A DNA stretch of 59,310 nt from positions 1 to 59,310 of the forward strand of contig CAJNDS010000850.1 of assembly GCA_905221605.1 (NCBI GenBank), read 5' to 3'. The stretch is from Symbiodinium natans (lineage: Eukaryota; Sar; Dinophyceae; Suessiales; Symbiodiniaceae). The translations under genes and the position numbers were made by a program. Below the pieces are notes generated by a model that ran no database searches, was not told where the DNA came from, and was given only the letters and a program-made list of their open reading frames with translations. Below are positions 44,685 through 54,680 of this stretch, piece after piece. Position 1 is the first letter of the stretch; each line of letters opens with the position of its first letter.

Positions 44685-45243
44685 GTTCAACAAAGTGTTG
44701 CTTTCGGGCCGCAGCCTCGTTTTTTCGTACCCTACAATGCACACGCAGGTCTCCAACATCCCCGCGGGCTCCACCAGTCACAACGTCACCGTCGCGAGGG
44801 CCTACACCAAGCTCATGGGCGCTTTCGTGACCTTCAAGGATGCCGACGACGCCCTGGGCGAGGTGATGAACCTGGAATATCCAGCGGTCAACGGGCAGTT
44901 GGAGAGCCAAATGCAGCTGGGGGCCCTGGTTTATCCAAGGTACCCTATGGCCAGCATGGCTGAGCATCATCACCACTTGGAGATCATGGCGGGGGCCTAC
45001 GACTCCAAGATCCGGAACATGCGCCTGAACCGCCTCGAGTTCGAGGACACGCAGTTCATCGCCGCGTTCCCGGTGGAGCGCGTGCCCAAGCACCCGCTCT
45101 CGGGCATCTCGACGCGCTCCGGCGACCTCGCGCGCTTCACATTCAAGAACATGCAGGCGGACCGCGCGCAGCAAGTCTATGTCCACCTTATCTCGTTCCA
45201 AATCGTGACTCTCTCCGGCGCCGGCGTGAGCGTGCTCGATTAG
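44685..45243 (+). CDS. major capsid protein, exon 2
   Basis: Continues the MCP: FNKVLLSGRSLVFSYPTMHTQ, then a second jelly-roll-like, beta-rich domain to the stop at 45243. There is no ATG near the beginning, which fits an internal exon. Position 44685 supplies the third base of the codon split by the intron. Base composition jumps back to viral GC richness here. Product length 407-409 residues, within the range of polinton-like MCPs. Confidence 0.8.
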
Positions 45244-45308
45244 CCGGGCACCAAAAGAAAATAGAGCGTGAGCAGCTGAGGAGCTTCTTGTAAGCGGTAC
45301 CGGCAGCC

Positions 45309-46199
45309 ATGCCACAGGTGCGCAAGAAGTGCAAGCACGGCAAAAGGCAGAACGGTTTCTTCTGCATGGAATGTTGCGGGCCTGGGACCTGCCAACACAG
45401 GTCGAATCGGTACCAGTGCAACATCTGCAATGGTTCGCAGATTTGCAAGTGTGGAAAATTCAAGCATGCTTGCAAAACTTGCAAAGGCACGAGTATATGC
45501 GCCCACAACAAAATGCGCCAACACTGCGTGCTCTGCAAAGGCTCTGGTATCTGCCCGCACGAGAAGCAGCGGACGAACTGCGCGCTTTGTCAGTCCTTCG
45601 TTTGTGAGCTTGAGCAGTGCCACATGTATGGACACCGCTTTTGCAGTTCACAGAGGCTGCTGGACCACATGCGCAGCTTCCACGGCGACGACCCGAAGGC
45701 GCTGACGAAGCGCAAGGAGCTCGAGGTGCACCGGCTGCTGGGCGAAGCGGGCCTGCAGTTCGAATACCAGCACCACCTGCCTTTCCGCGGCTGCGGGCTG
45801 GACTCCGAGACCAGCCGCGCCTTCGCGGACTTCGTGCTGTACGCCAGCTGGGGCGCCGTCATCCTCGAGGTGGACGAGAACCAGCACGGGCACCAGGACC
45901 CCAGCTGCGACGTGCGCCGCGACTTTGACATGGCGGCGAGCGTGGCGCTGGGCAGCCAGCACAAGCTGGCCGTCCTCCGCTTCAACCCAGACGCCTTCGG
46001 GCGGACGGTGCGCACGGGCAAAAAGGAGCGCCACGCCCGCCTCCTGCAGCTCCTGCACGAGCTGCTGCAGGAGGAGCCCGAGAGGCCATTCCAGCGCCTT
46101 TTCCTGTACTACGACAGGGCGGCCGAGGACAGCCAGCTGCCCGCCGTAGCGGAGGAGTGGGACGTGGTGGCCCGCGCCGTGTCCCGGGCGGTGGTGTAA
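45309..46199 (+). CDS. zinc-repeat PD-(D/E)XK nuclease
   Basis: A 296-residue protein. The N-terminal third holds tandem zinc-binding repeats of the form C-x-H/C-x4-R-x2-C-x2-C-x-G-x2-IC (CKHGKRQNGFFC, CKTCKGTSICAH, CVLCKGSGICPH). Then comes a C2H2-like CHMYGHRFCSSQRLLDH finger. The C-terminal half shows ADFVLYASWGAVILEVDENQH, matching the D...ExDxxQH active-site pattern of Vsr/PD-(D/E)XK-type viral endonucleases. A likely role is DNA cleavage in replication or competition. It is fully open and lies 65 bp after MCP. Confidence 0.7.
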   Translation: MPQVRKKCKHGKRQNGFFCMECCGPGTCQHRSNRYQCNICNGSQICKCGKFKHACKTCKGTSICAHNKMRQHCVLCKGSGICPHEKQRTNCALCQSFVCELEQCHMYGHRFCSSQRLLDHMRSFHGDDPKALTKRKELEVHRLLGEAGLQFEYQHHLPFRGCGLDSETSRAFADFVLYASWGAVILEVDENQHGHQDPSCDVRRDFDMAASVALGSQHKLAVLRFNPDAFGRTVRTGKKERHARLLQLLHELLQEEPERPFQRLFLYYDRAAEDSQLPAVAEEWDVVARAVSRAVV

Positions 46200-46204
46200 A
46201 AAGC

Positions 46205-46582
46205 ATGAGCCTCTTCTCTAGCACCATCACGGGCAACGTTTTGGACGATGGAGTCACCACCGAAACCTCCGGCATCACCGCCGGGCAGCTGGCCACCGTG
46301 CTGACGCAGTACACGCCCCTGGAAACCACGACCGGGAACACCGCGAGCATCGGCACCAACACCGCGGGCGTGGCCACCAACGCGGCCGCCGTGGCCGCCC
46401 TGCAGGCCCAAGTGGCCGCGCTGCCCCCGCCGCCCGACCTGACGCCTTACGCCCTGGCCGCGGACGACAACTCCGCCCGGAGCCAGTTCTGGAAGCTGCT
46501 GGAGCTCCACACCAGCTGCAACGGGTCGGCCGCCTCGAGACCGCGCACGAGCCCGGACTCGTGCTCTTCCGGGTCGTGGTAG
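46205..46582 (+). CDS. short fibre-like protein
   Basis: 125 residues from ATG 46205, 5 bp after the nuclease stop. The N terminus MSLFSSTITGNVLDDG is followed by a heptad-like segment (NTASIGTNTAGVATNAAAVAALQAQVAAL) that could form a trimeric coiled coil, then a proline hinge. A C-terminal head domain is missing. The last 45 codons overlap a convergent gene, suggesting truncation. The fibre role is inference from pattern. Confidence 0.45.
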   Translation: MSLFSSTITGNVLDDGVTTETSGITAGQLATVLTQYTPLETTTGNTASIGTNTAGVATNAAAVAALQAQVAALPPPPDLTPYALAADDNSARSQFWKLLELHTSCNGSAASRPRTSPDSCSSGSW

Positions 46583-47321
46583 AGGCGCCTGAGGGACCCC
46601 TCGGCCGCGCCCTGCAGCTGCCTGCGGAGCCGCTCCGGGTCCCGCAGCGCGTCCCAGGCCGCGTCCGCGGGCGCGGGCCAGCGGGCGCCCAGCCACACCG
46701 TCTCGGGCAGGGGCAGCCGCAGCCGGCACGCCACCTCGGCGGGCAGCCCCGCGCGCACCTCGCGGGCCACAGCGGCCGCGGCCGCGAGCATGGCAGCAGG
46801 CAGCCGCGCATCTCCTCGCGGAGCTGCTGCAGCAGCGCCTCGCGCCGCGCGGCGGCCGCCTCCTGCGCGTCGATAAGCTGCCGCGCCAGCGCGGCCGTCT
46901 GCTCGCGGCGGTGGCGGGCGGCGCGGGCCGCCTCGAGCCAGGCGCCCAGCAGGTCGCCGCGCGGGACCGGCGGGTCCAGCAGCAAGCGCAGCCGGTCCTC
47001 GCGGGGCGTGGTGGTCCGCCCCGTCAGCGCGCAGTACTCCGCAGCGCCGATGAGGCGCAGCCAGGAGCCGGAGTAGCGCCGCCGGTGCACGTCGCCCCGC
47101 GCGTTGTGCAGCAGCTGGGACACCTGCACGTAGACCCTGCGCTTGCGGCTCTGCGGGGTCTTGAGCCAGGCGACCAGCTGCGTGCCGAGGAGCTGGTGCT
47201 CCACCGCCTGGCGGCGCGCCCAGGCACCCACCACGCCCAGCAGCGGCTCCTCGGTCGCCACTGCGGCCCTGAGGTCGATGGCCACCGCGGGCCAGGAGGC
47301 AGCAGCGGGAGGAGAGGCCAT
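46447..47321 (-). pseudogene. hypothetical viral protein with one frameshift
   Basis: Starts MASPPAAASWPAVAIDLR at 47321. It runs to about 46800, where a one-base shift is needed to continue (LAAAAAVAREVRAGLPAEV...) to the stop at 46447. About 290 residues: helical, Arg/Ala-rich, with RRxYVQVSQLLHNARGDV and LRLIGAAEYCALTGR segments. No family recognised. It converges on the fibre-like gene with a 136-bp overlap. Confidence 0.5.
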
Positions 47322-47479
47322 GGCTGCGCGGAGTCAGGCTCGAGCCCAAAAACGACAAAACGAGCAAAGCATTTTTTTGCATGAGCACAAAGAACCAATG
47401 CAGCATCAGCTTAAGAAGGCACAAGGGAAGGGTTCCTACAGTGCAGTTCGGCTCAATTTTTTGCTGTGCGGCAGAAACG

Positions 47480-47998
47480 TTACAAGTCGTCGGCCAGGTG
47501 GTCGTCCACCAGCGCCGCCATTTGGGCCGCCGCGCCCTGCAGGCTCCGCGCCGGCAAGTCTGGCGGCTCGCCGTTCAGCGGCAGGTCCGGACCGCCGGCG
47601 GGCCGCGCCTGAGGCAAAGAGGACTCGACCAGGTGCAGGTACTCATCGGTCTCGCCCACGCTTGGGATCGCCCCCAAGAACCAGCTGCCCGGCGCCACGG
47701 GTCGCTCAAGGATCCAGCTCGCACGCAGCACGTCGCGCATCTGGATCTCATGGCAAGCGCCCGCCAGGCGCCCCGCGCGCTGGAGGTGGAAGCGCACCTC
47801 GTAGCGCCGGTGCGGCGGCACCGTGTTGGTCACCAAACAGAGCAGGATGACCTTCGCCCAAGCAACGTAGTCCTGGGCGCACTGCCAACGGAGCTCGTGC
47901 TGGCGCAGTGGGTGGGACCGCTCCGAGAACTCCGCGTGCAGCGGGAACGTGCTTTCAAAAAGCCATTCCAAAGCCAACTTGCCAGCTGAGGCGGCCAT
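47480..47998 (-). CDS. hypothetical viral protein, 172 residues
   Basis: ATG at 47998 (MAASAGKLALEWLFESTF) is preferred because the upstream in-frame extension to 48172 has low-GC, non-viral composition. Contains a hydrophobic VAWAKVILLCLVTNTVPP segment and ends in an acidic tail. No family recognised. It lies 158 bp upstream of 47321 on the same strand. Confidence 0.5.
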   Translation of the reverse strand: MAASAGKLALEWLFESTFPLHAEFSERSHPLRQHELRWQCAQDYVAWAKVILLCLVTNTVPPHRRYEVRFHLQRAGRLAGACHEIQMRDVLRASWILERPVAPGSWFLGAIPSVGETDEYLHLVESSLPQARPAGGPDLPLNGEPPDLPARSLQGAAAQMAALVDDHLADDL

Positions 47999-48206
47999 GG
48001 CTTGCAGTTTTTGCGTTTCTGCTGTTGCCTGCGGGCTTGAGTGTTCAAAGCTCTGCAGGAATCGCAAATGGCAATAAAATTCAATGAGAGTTGCATTCAA
48101 CAGCCTACCATGCACACAGCCACTAAAGATGGGTCGCCCATGCCAACGAGGCACAAAAGCGAGCAGACACAATTATTGGCCAATTTTTGCACTCAAGAGC
48201 TGTGCC

Positions 48207-49052
48207 TCACGAGGAGCTGTCCGAGGAGGCAGCGGCCAGCCGGCGGCGCGCCACTTTGTTCGCTTCCAGCTTGCACTTGTAGCAAAGCGTGGCAAAGCGT
48301 TCGCGCAGCTGCACAGCGTCCGCCGGCACCAGGCCGCGCGCGCCGTAGAGGCACAGTCTTCGGGCGGGGCCCGGCTCGGAGCAGTCGCAGCCGCGCGCGT
48401 CCATGAAGCTGCGCAGCTCCTGTGCCAGCCTGGCCCTCTTGCAGGGCCGCTCCACCGGCTCGGAGTAGTCCGAGTCGCTCTGCCCCGAGGACTCGGAACG
48501 CTCCGGCTCCGGCGCGGGCAGCGCGAGCAGAGGAAGGGAGCGCTCCACCTCGGCGTGCTCCAGCGCAGGTCGCGCGCGCAGAAGCAGGAGGGAGCCCTGC
48601 TCGACCTCGACCGCGTGCTGCAGCGCGGGCCGCGCGAGCACAAGCGCGAGGGAGCGCTCCTCGACCGCAGGCTCCAGCGCAGGCCCGCGCAAATGCTCGA
48701 GCCGGGCCAGCAGCGCCTCGCGCGCCACGTAAGGCGTGGCCGGCTCCTGCAGCTCCGGCTGCGGAGTTTCGGCCTCCGGCTCGCCCAGATAGGGCGTCTC
48801 AGGCTCCGAGACCGGCAGCACCGGCGGCGTGGCAGGAGCCGCGGGCAGAGGCACGGGCGGCTCAAGGTCCAGCAGCGGCCGCGCGCGCCGGCGCCGCTGC
48901 TGCCACAGGCAGCGCAGCAGCAACTCCAGAAGCTCCGTCAGCACGGCCATGGCGGGCATGCCGAGGTCTTCCTGCAGGGTCAGGCCGATGCCTCGCGAAA
49001 CCAAGTACGCTCGGCAAACCCAGCCCAAGAACAGGTGCAGCGAGTTTTGCAT
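48207..49052 (-). CDS. hypothetical viral protein with Glu/Pro-rich repeats
   Basis: MQNSLHLFLGWVCRAYLV opens a possible membrane-associated N terminus. A hydrophobic helix and basic RRRR follow, then a Pro/Glu/Leu-rich repetitive middle (SEPETPYLGEPEAETPQ; ALARPALQHAVEVEQ-type repeats), a Ser/Asp-rich linker and a C-terminal cysteine pair (CYKC). The frame is open to 49100. No family recognised; possibly a virion tegument-like or regulatory protein. It marks the right limit of recognisable viral coding. Confidence 0.45.
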   Translation of the reverse strand: MQNSLHLFLGWVCRAYLVSRGIGLTLQEDLGMPAMAVLTELLELLLRCLWQQRRRRARPLLDLEPPVPLPAAPATPPVLPVSEPETPYLGEPEAETPQPELQEPATPYVAREALLARLEHLRGPALEPAVEERSLALVLARPALQHAVEVEQGSLLLLRARPALEHAEVERSLPLLALPAPEPERSESSGQSDSDYSEPVERPCKRARLAQELRSFMDARGCDCSEPGPARRLCLYGARGLVPADAVQLRERFATLCYKCKLEANKVARRRLAAASSDSSS

Positions 49053-49100
49053 GCTCGAGACTTGAACCACCGTGGCCCGAGGCATCAGAGACGGTGTCAA

Positions 49101-50590
49101 TCCATGATTGCCGAATGTAATTGCCGAAGGGTGCTTTCATGGCCCGAAGGCTTCCAAAAAAATCAGACCCACACCTGCAGACAGCGACACCCTATCATTG
49201 CCGAGTTTCAAATGCCGAAAGGAGGGGTGCGGGGCCAGGGGCCAGGGGCCAGGGCCCGAAGGCTTCATCGGCTTCCATGCTTGCCCATCGCAGAATTTCA
49301 ACGCAGACCAGAATTGGGGGGACCGAGAGAGGGTGGGGCCGGCGCGGTGGTGCACTGCCCCTCTCAAGGTTCCCCCCTGTTGCATCTGCTCCCCCGGCCT
49401 TTCCGGGGCCAAGAGAGGGTTGGGCCGGCGCGGTGATGCACTACCCCTCTCAAGGTCCCTCAGGCCGGGCGGAGCTGCCCGCAGGCAGAGTCTTGCTTTA
49501 GGGTTTACGGTTTAGGGTTTAGGGAATGGGCGCCCGGCGTGCCACGAAGAGGTGGTTGAAGATGACGAAGGTACCTGGCCGCAGAGGTAGGGGGGTTTAG
49601 GGCTAGGGTACCCCTAGGGTTCGGGTCTAAGGGTACCCCCAAAGCCCTAACCTAAAATCCTCCTACAACCCCTCGCAGAAAACCCTTGCACCTGCACTCT
49701 TCGGGAGTTAAGGGGGGACAAGGGACGGGTTCTACGGGGGAGGGTTCGAGCGGCGCACACAGCGGAGGGGTTAGGGTTTCGGGGGGAGGGTTCGGGTTCA
49801 GGGAGGACAAGGGTGGGTGGGAAGGGTTGGGGCAGGGCGCCCGGCATCCTCCGTAGTGTCGAACCTGCGCGCAGAGAGCAGGGAGGAGGGCTTAAGGGAA
49901 GGGGCTTAAGGGAAGGGTTTAAGGGAGTCATAATTCTACTGGACACGTCACACTGCCATATGAACGCTGGTGCATGAGATGGATGAAGTCTTCCTAGTGG
50001 CACTTTCTGAGAAGCACCGCGGCGTTTTTCGGTACACGGAATCAGTGTCTAGACCTGAATCCTGCAGTGCAGAACCCCACGAAGGCTTTACCAAGGGCCG
50101 CACGCGAAGCCGTAGAAGAAGCCGCAAGGTGCTCGAAGAAGAGGACGAAGGGTACCTGGCCGAAGGGGTTAGGGCTGGGTACCCCTAGAGTCGGGTCTTA
50201 AAGTTCACCTACGCCCCAAAACCCTCCTACACCCCTCGCAGAGAACCCTTGCACCTGCGCTCTTCGAGAACCCTTGCACCTGCCGCGGGGTTAGAGTTCT
50301 GGGGGAAGGGCTCGGGTTCAGGGGGAACAAGGGCAGGTGGGACGGGTTCGTGGCAGCACTCTGAGGCCGACGCCCAACCCTCCCCCGTCCCACCAAAAGA
50401 CCAAGCACCACGCAAGCGCAAAAAAGCAAAAAGTCCAAAAAACCAACCAAGCCATGCAAAAAACATCAAGAAAATGAAAATGTTAAAAACAAAAAAAACA
50501 AGCAGTTCGGACGGCGGTAGTTCGAAAACCGCTGAGATTGAGGGCGCGCAAGCGGGCGCGGCGGGCGGGCGGCAAGCGGGCAGGCAGCAT
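49101..50590. other. G-rich degenerate duplicated region, no firm gene
   Basis: Two diverged copies of one sequence (about 49556-49830 and 50129-50360) share GACGAAGGTACCTGGCCG and CCCCTCGCAGA...CCCTTGCACCTGC blocks. A pair of about 45-bp repeats lies at 49327 and 49411 (period 84). TTTAGGG-like tracts occur near 49500. A 72-codon frame (49970-50188) ends in an SR-like basic stretch; coding is unlikely but possible. Confidence 0.5.
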
Positions 50591-50624
50591 GCTCCGAGAC
50601 GGGCCGCGCTCAGGCAGCTCCGAA

Positions 50625-51535
50625 CCACTCGGGCCGCGCTCGGTGATGCTCCAAACCACTCGGGGCGCGCTCAGGCATGCTCCTAACCACTCGAGGTACA
50701 CTCTGTACCACTCGGGGCACGCTCCAAACCACTCGGGGCGCACTCTATACCACTCGGGGCGCACTCTATACCACTCGGGGCGCACTCAGGCATGCTCCAA
50801 ACCACTCGGGGCGCACTCTATACCACTCAGCACGCGCTCTATACCACTCGGGGCGCACTCTATACCACTTGGGCGCACTCAAGGCATGCTCCAAACCACT
50901 CGGGGCGCACTCTATACCACTCAGCGCGCGCTCAGGAATGCTCCTAACCACTCGGCGCGCGCTCTATACCACTCGGCGCGCACTCAGGCATGCTCCATAC
51001 CACTCGGGGCACACTCTATACCACTCGGCGCGCACTTAGGCATGCTCCAAACCACTCGGGGCACACTCTATACCACTCGGCGCGCACTTAGGCATGCTCC
51101 AAACCACTCGGGGCGCGCTCCAACCCACTCGGGGCGCGCTCCAAACCACTCGGGGGCGCGCTCCTAAACACTCGCGGTGCACCTCCAACCACTCGGAGTG
51201 CACTCCTAACCACTCGGGGCGCGTGGTAAACCACTCGGCGCGCTTCAAACCACTCGGGGTGCACTCCTAACCACTCGAGGCGCGTGGTAAACCACTCGGC
51301 GCGCGCTCCAAACCACTTGGGGTGCACTTCTAATTGCCTTGGCGCGCGCTCCAAACCACCTCGGGGTGCACTTCTAACCACTGGGGGGCTTCAAACCACT
51401 CAAGGTGCACTTCTTAACCACCACTCGGCGCGCGCTCCCAACCACTCAGAGTGCACTCCTAACCACTCGGGGCGCGTGGTAAACCACTTGGGGTGCACTT
51501 CTAACCATAACCACTTGGGGCGCACTCCAATCCGC
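50625..51535. repeat. about 21-bp minisatellite (CCACTCGGGGCGCACTCTATA)
   Basis: Some 40 units, many joined to GGCATGCTCCAAA variants, diverging toward the right end. Long open frames across it on both strands are by-products of the period. Confidence 0.9.
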
Positions 51536-51562
51536 TTCTCCGCGGATCCGCGCAGGACTCAC

Positions 51563-51948
51563 TCTTATTGGGATCGTTGCGGGGTGCTCCCACAGTGGGC
51601 CCACAAGGGGAGGAATTTCCACCCCCCTGCGCGCGCACGCCCTGCGCCCGCCCCCCAATTCTCCAAGGCAGTGCGCCCACCGGTGGCCCCCTCAGGGCTC
51701 CGCGCGCGTCAGAAGGCGCACCGGCTGTGGTCGCACTGTGGGGCGTTTTTTCTTGAACATCCATTTTAAATGCATTTTAGGAGGGTTTTGGGGGGTTGCG
51801 AGATAGCTGGAATTGCAGGCAGGGGGCCTGTGGGCGCACTGCCTTGGAGAATTGGGGGGCGGGCGCAGGGCGTGCGCGCGCAGGGGGGTGGAAATTCCTC
51901 CCCTTGTGGGCCCACTGTGGGAGCACCCCGCAACGATCCCAATAAGAG
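51563..51948. repeat. 118-bp near-perfect inverted repeat (foldback)
   Basis: Arm 51563-51680 is the reverse complement of 51830-51948 with practically no mismatch, around a 149-bp loop. The outer ends read CTCTTATTGGGATCG. No coding. Resembles a foldback or MITE element; no clear target duplication seen. Confidence 0.9.
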
Positions 51949-52671
51949 AGAGGCTTCGCACCACTACCCCTATCAAGGTTCCTTTCTCATTTCCCCCACA
52001 ATGAGGCGGCAGAAGTGTCGTTGTGCGACTGTCACGCATACTTGAAGCCCCGGGGATCCGCGGTGCACGCGGGGGATGGTTACCTCAAGTGACGCAAGAG
52101 CTCGACGAATTCACCAAAAGCGTCACCGCTTCAATCTACATCCCCAATGCGCAAGATTCTTCTTCTACTCCATGCGCCCAAGTGCCAGCAGTGCTTGCTT
52201 GTTTGCCTGAGATGTCCTTGAGACACAGACGGTGCTTGAAGCCGTACAAGTTGCATTACGTAGATAAGGCCAGCCGTGCTGTCACCTAGCTTGACACTTG
52301 AAAGCCGATCCGTCCCAGGAGGCTGAATCCGACTGGCCTCACTGGGTCCCAGCTCACTCGGGCCCAGCAGTGTTGCATGTTGCTTCAACAGCCGGGTTCT
52401 TGGCAACAGCGTCATGCTGCCAGTATCAAGCGCAAGGATATGAGTGCGGCAAGATGTGACTTGCAGAAAGTGTCGCCGCAGACAGCCACGGGCTGGCCAG
52501 AGGGAGAAGTACCGTGACGATGGCATTGACCCGAAGTCACGGCTTTGGCCTACATGGCTCCAACCATTCAAAAGCATCCAAGACAGCTGTCGCAGCAACC
52601 CCGACGCGTTCCCGCTGTGTCTGATCGTCCTTTTCCCTGACTGCCAAAGTGGGGTAAGAGTTTGAGAGAGT
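51949..52671. other. no gene recognised
   Basis: A minus-strand frame of 155 codons (52131-52598) has no domain. A CCGGGGATCCGCGG patch is at 52052. Confidence 0.3.
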
Positions 52672-52693
52672 CCGTAGCCCCCTTTGGCTCAAG
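52672..52693 (+). other. relic of the dinoflagellate spliced leader
   Basis: CCGTAGCC, three C, then TTTGGCTCAAG matches the 22-nt leader trans-spliced to dinoflagellate mRNAs except for one inserted base and two substitutions. It is not followed by the GT donor of an SL-RNA gene, so it is better explained as a genomic trace of a retroposed mRNA. Confidence 0.55.
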
Positions 52694-52957
52694 GCCGCGT
52701 CTGCTCGAGGTGGTTAAGCCACCAGGGAAGCCGTAGGAGGGTGGGAGTCCGTTGCTAAAGGTCCTGCTTTGCTTGGAACCCTACTCGTAGGTAGTTGCCC
52801 CTCTGGGATAGCCTGGAGGCGTAGGTGAGCTTGGTGCTGTGTTTGCTTTGTAGCTGGGGCCCCTTACCATTGCGCAGTTCCTTGCTAGCGCCCGCTGCAA
52901 GAAGAATCTGGATTTTTTTTAATCTGGATTGCACCTTTTGACGACGGCTTGCAGCTA
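52694..52957. other. no gene recognised downstream of the leader relic
   Basis: Contains a GGTGGTTAAGCCACC palindrome at 52710 and a T-rich run at 52912-52920. No open frame of note. Confidence 0.3.
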
Positions 52958-53147
52958 GCAACAAGCTTTCTTGTTGTTGGGAACGCCCGCTCCCAACTTT
53001 TGCTCAGCCTTTTCTTTCTAGATATTGAGAACGCCCGTTCTCAATCGCATTTAATTCCTTAACGGCTGGGAACACCCGTTCCTTGATGTTGAGAACGCCC
53101 GTTCTCTTCCGCCTTTAATTTCTTAAACGTTGGGAGCGCCCGCTCCC
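52958..53147. repeat. cluster of related short hairpins
   Basis: Hairpins at 52976-52997, 53024-53045 (10-bp perfect stem), 53068-53083, 53091-53106 and 53132-53147 share an xGGGAxCG-CC-CGxTCCCx or GAGAACG-CC-CGTTCTC form. Another hairpin (CAACAAG/CTTGTTG) precedes them. Stem changes are paired. Confidence 0.8.
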
Positions 53148-53395
53148 TTCCGTTTAACTCATTTTTGGTGTCTCTTGTACATTGTGCAGTACGGATAGCT
53201 TCGGCGTAAGGTATCTGCACTATGTTGCAAGTGCGAATTAGTTTTACCAAACCTTTTAACTTTGCGGTGCATGTGAAGATAGGAGCATGTTTTTGCCGCA
53301 GTTTGAGATCAATGTTTATCTTTTGAACACCGTGCATCATTCTCGACTGGCCCACTCGTCAGGCCCACCCGGCCGAGGGCACTAAATGTTGCTTG

Positions 53396-54075
53396 TGTTG
53401 ATTTTGCTGTTGTGGACGGGGAAGGTGGGTGATGTTTGTTTGTGCGCTTCCCTTGGTTAGTAAGAGCGAGAACGCCAAGGAAGTGCTTTGCGCATTGCGC
53501 TGGCCTTTGTCTGCTAGTAAGAGCGAGAACGCAGCAAAGGTTAGGCCTTTGAATAACTGCCCTACATCCAGCAGCAAGCCTGCCTCTCCCACCCGTGCAG
53601 CGTATCAACTCTTTGCAGCAGTGGAGTGCGCTTAGTACAAGTGCCACGCCCCCTAGCTAGTACGAGCCTTGCCGCCAGGTACCCGCACATGCGCAGACTG
53701 CTGTTGATTTGCCGTCGTGGACGGGGAAGGTGGGTGTTTGTTTGTTTGTGCGCTTCCCTTGGTTAGTAAGAGCGAGAACGCCAAGGAAGTGCTTTGCGCA
53801 TTGCGCTGGCCTTTGTCTGCTAGTAAGAGCGAGAACGCAGCAAAGGTTAGGCCTTTGATGCATCCAGTTCGCGTGCGGTGGCTGTGCTGCTTGCTGTGTG
53901 GCTATACCAGCCACTGCATGCGTGAGGGCTGTGCTGCTCACTGTGTGGCTTACACCAGCCCTTTGCCTGTTGATGCGAATAACTGCCCTACACCCAGCAG
54001 CAAGCCTGCCTCTCCCAACCGTGCAGCGTATCAACTCTTTGCAACAGTGGAGTGCGCTTAGTGCAATTGCCACGC
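53396..54075. repeat. direct duplication, about 150-bp core
   Basis: GTGGACGGGGAAGGTGGGTG through AGGTTAGGCCTTTGA at about 53412-53552 is repeated at about 53716-53857. The flanks (AACTGCCCTACA...GCAGCAAGCCTGCC) repeat later, with a 120-bp insertion in the second copy. Confidence 0.85.
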
Positions 54076-54094
54076 CCCCTAGCTAGCACGAGCC

Positions 54095-54680
54095 TTGCCA
54101 CCAGGTGCCCGCACATGCACAGGCTCGAGGTGCACAGGCCCGCCCGGGGCAGGCGTGGCTGTAGGTGCCTGCACATGCACAGGCTCAAGGTGCACAGGCC
54201 CCTCCGGGTCAGGCGTGCTTGCAGGTGCCAGCAAAAGCACAGGCTCAAGGTGCACTGACCCTTCCGGGTCAGGCGTGCTTGCAGGTGCCCGCACAGGCTC
54301 AAGGTGCACAGGCCCCTCCGGGTCAGGCGTGCTTGCAGGTGCCTGCAAATGCACAGGCTCAAGGTGCACAGGCCCTTCCGGGTCAGGCGTGCTTGCAGGT
54401 GCCCGCACATGCGCAGGCTCAAGGTGCATAGGCCCTTCCGGGTCAGGCGTGCTTACAGGTGCCAGCAAAGGCACAGGCTCAAGGGGCACAGGCCCTTCCG
54501 GGTCAGGCGTGCTCGCAGGTGCCAACACACTCAGGCCCTTCCGGGTCAGGCGTGCTCGCAAGTGTCCGCAAATGTACAGGTTCAAGCTGCGCAGGCCCTT
54601 CCTGGTCAGGCGTGTTTGCAGGTGCCCGCACATGCACAGGCTCAAGGTGCACAGGCTCGAGGTGCCCAGGTCCATGCCCA
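54095..54680. repeat. 60-bp minisatellite with open frames on both strands
   Basis: About nine units containing CACAGGCTCAAGGTGCACAG and TCCGGGTCAGGCGTGCT. On the minus strand the unit encodes a 20-residue repeat (APASTPDPEGPVHLEPVH) open for 227 codons (54079-54762). On plus, a Gly/Ser/Cys repeat is open for 228 codons. Coding is unproven. Confidence 0.85.

Noticed and set aside
50625-51769. Plus-strand frames of about 209 and 161 codons
   Set aside because: They translate the 21-bp minisatellite.
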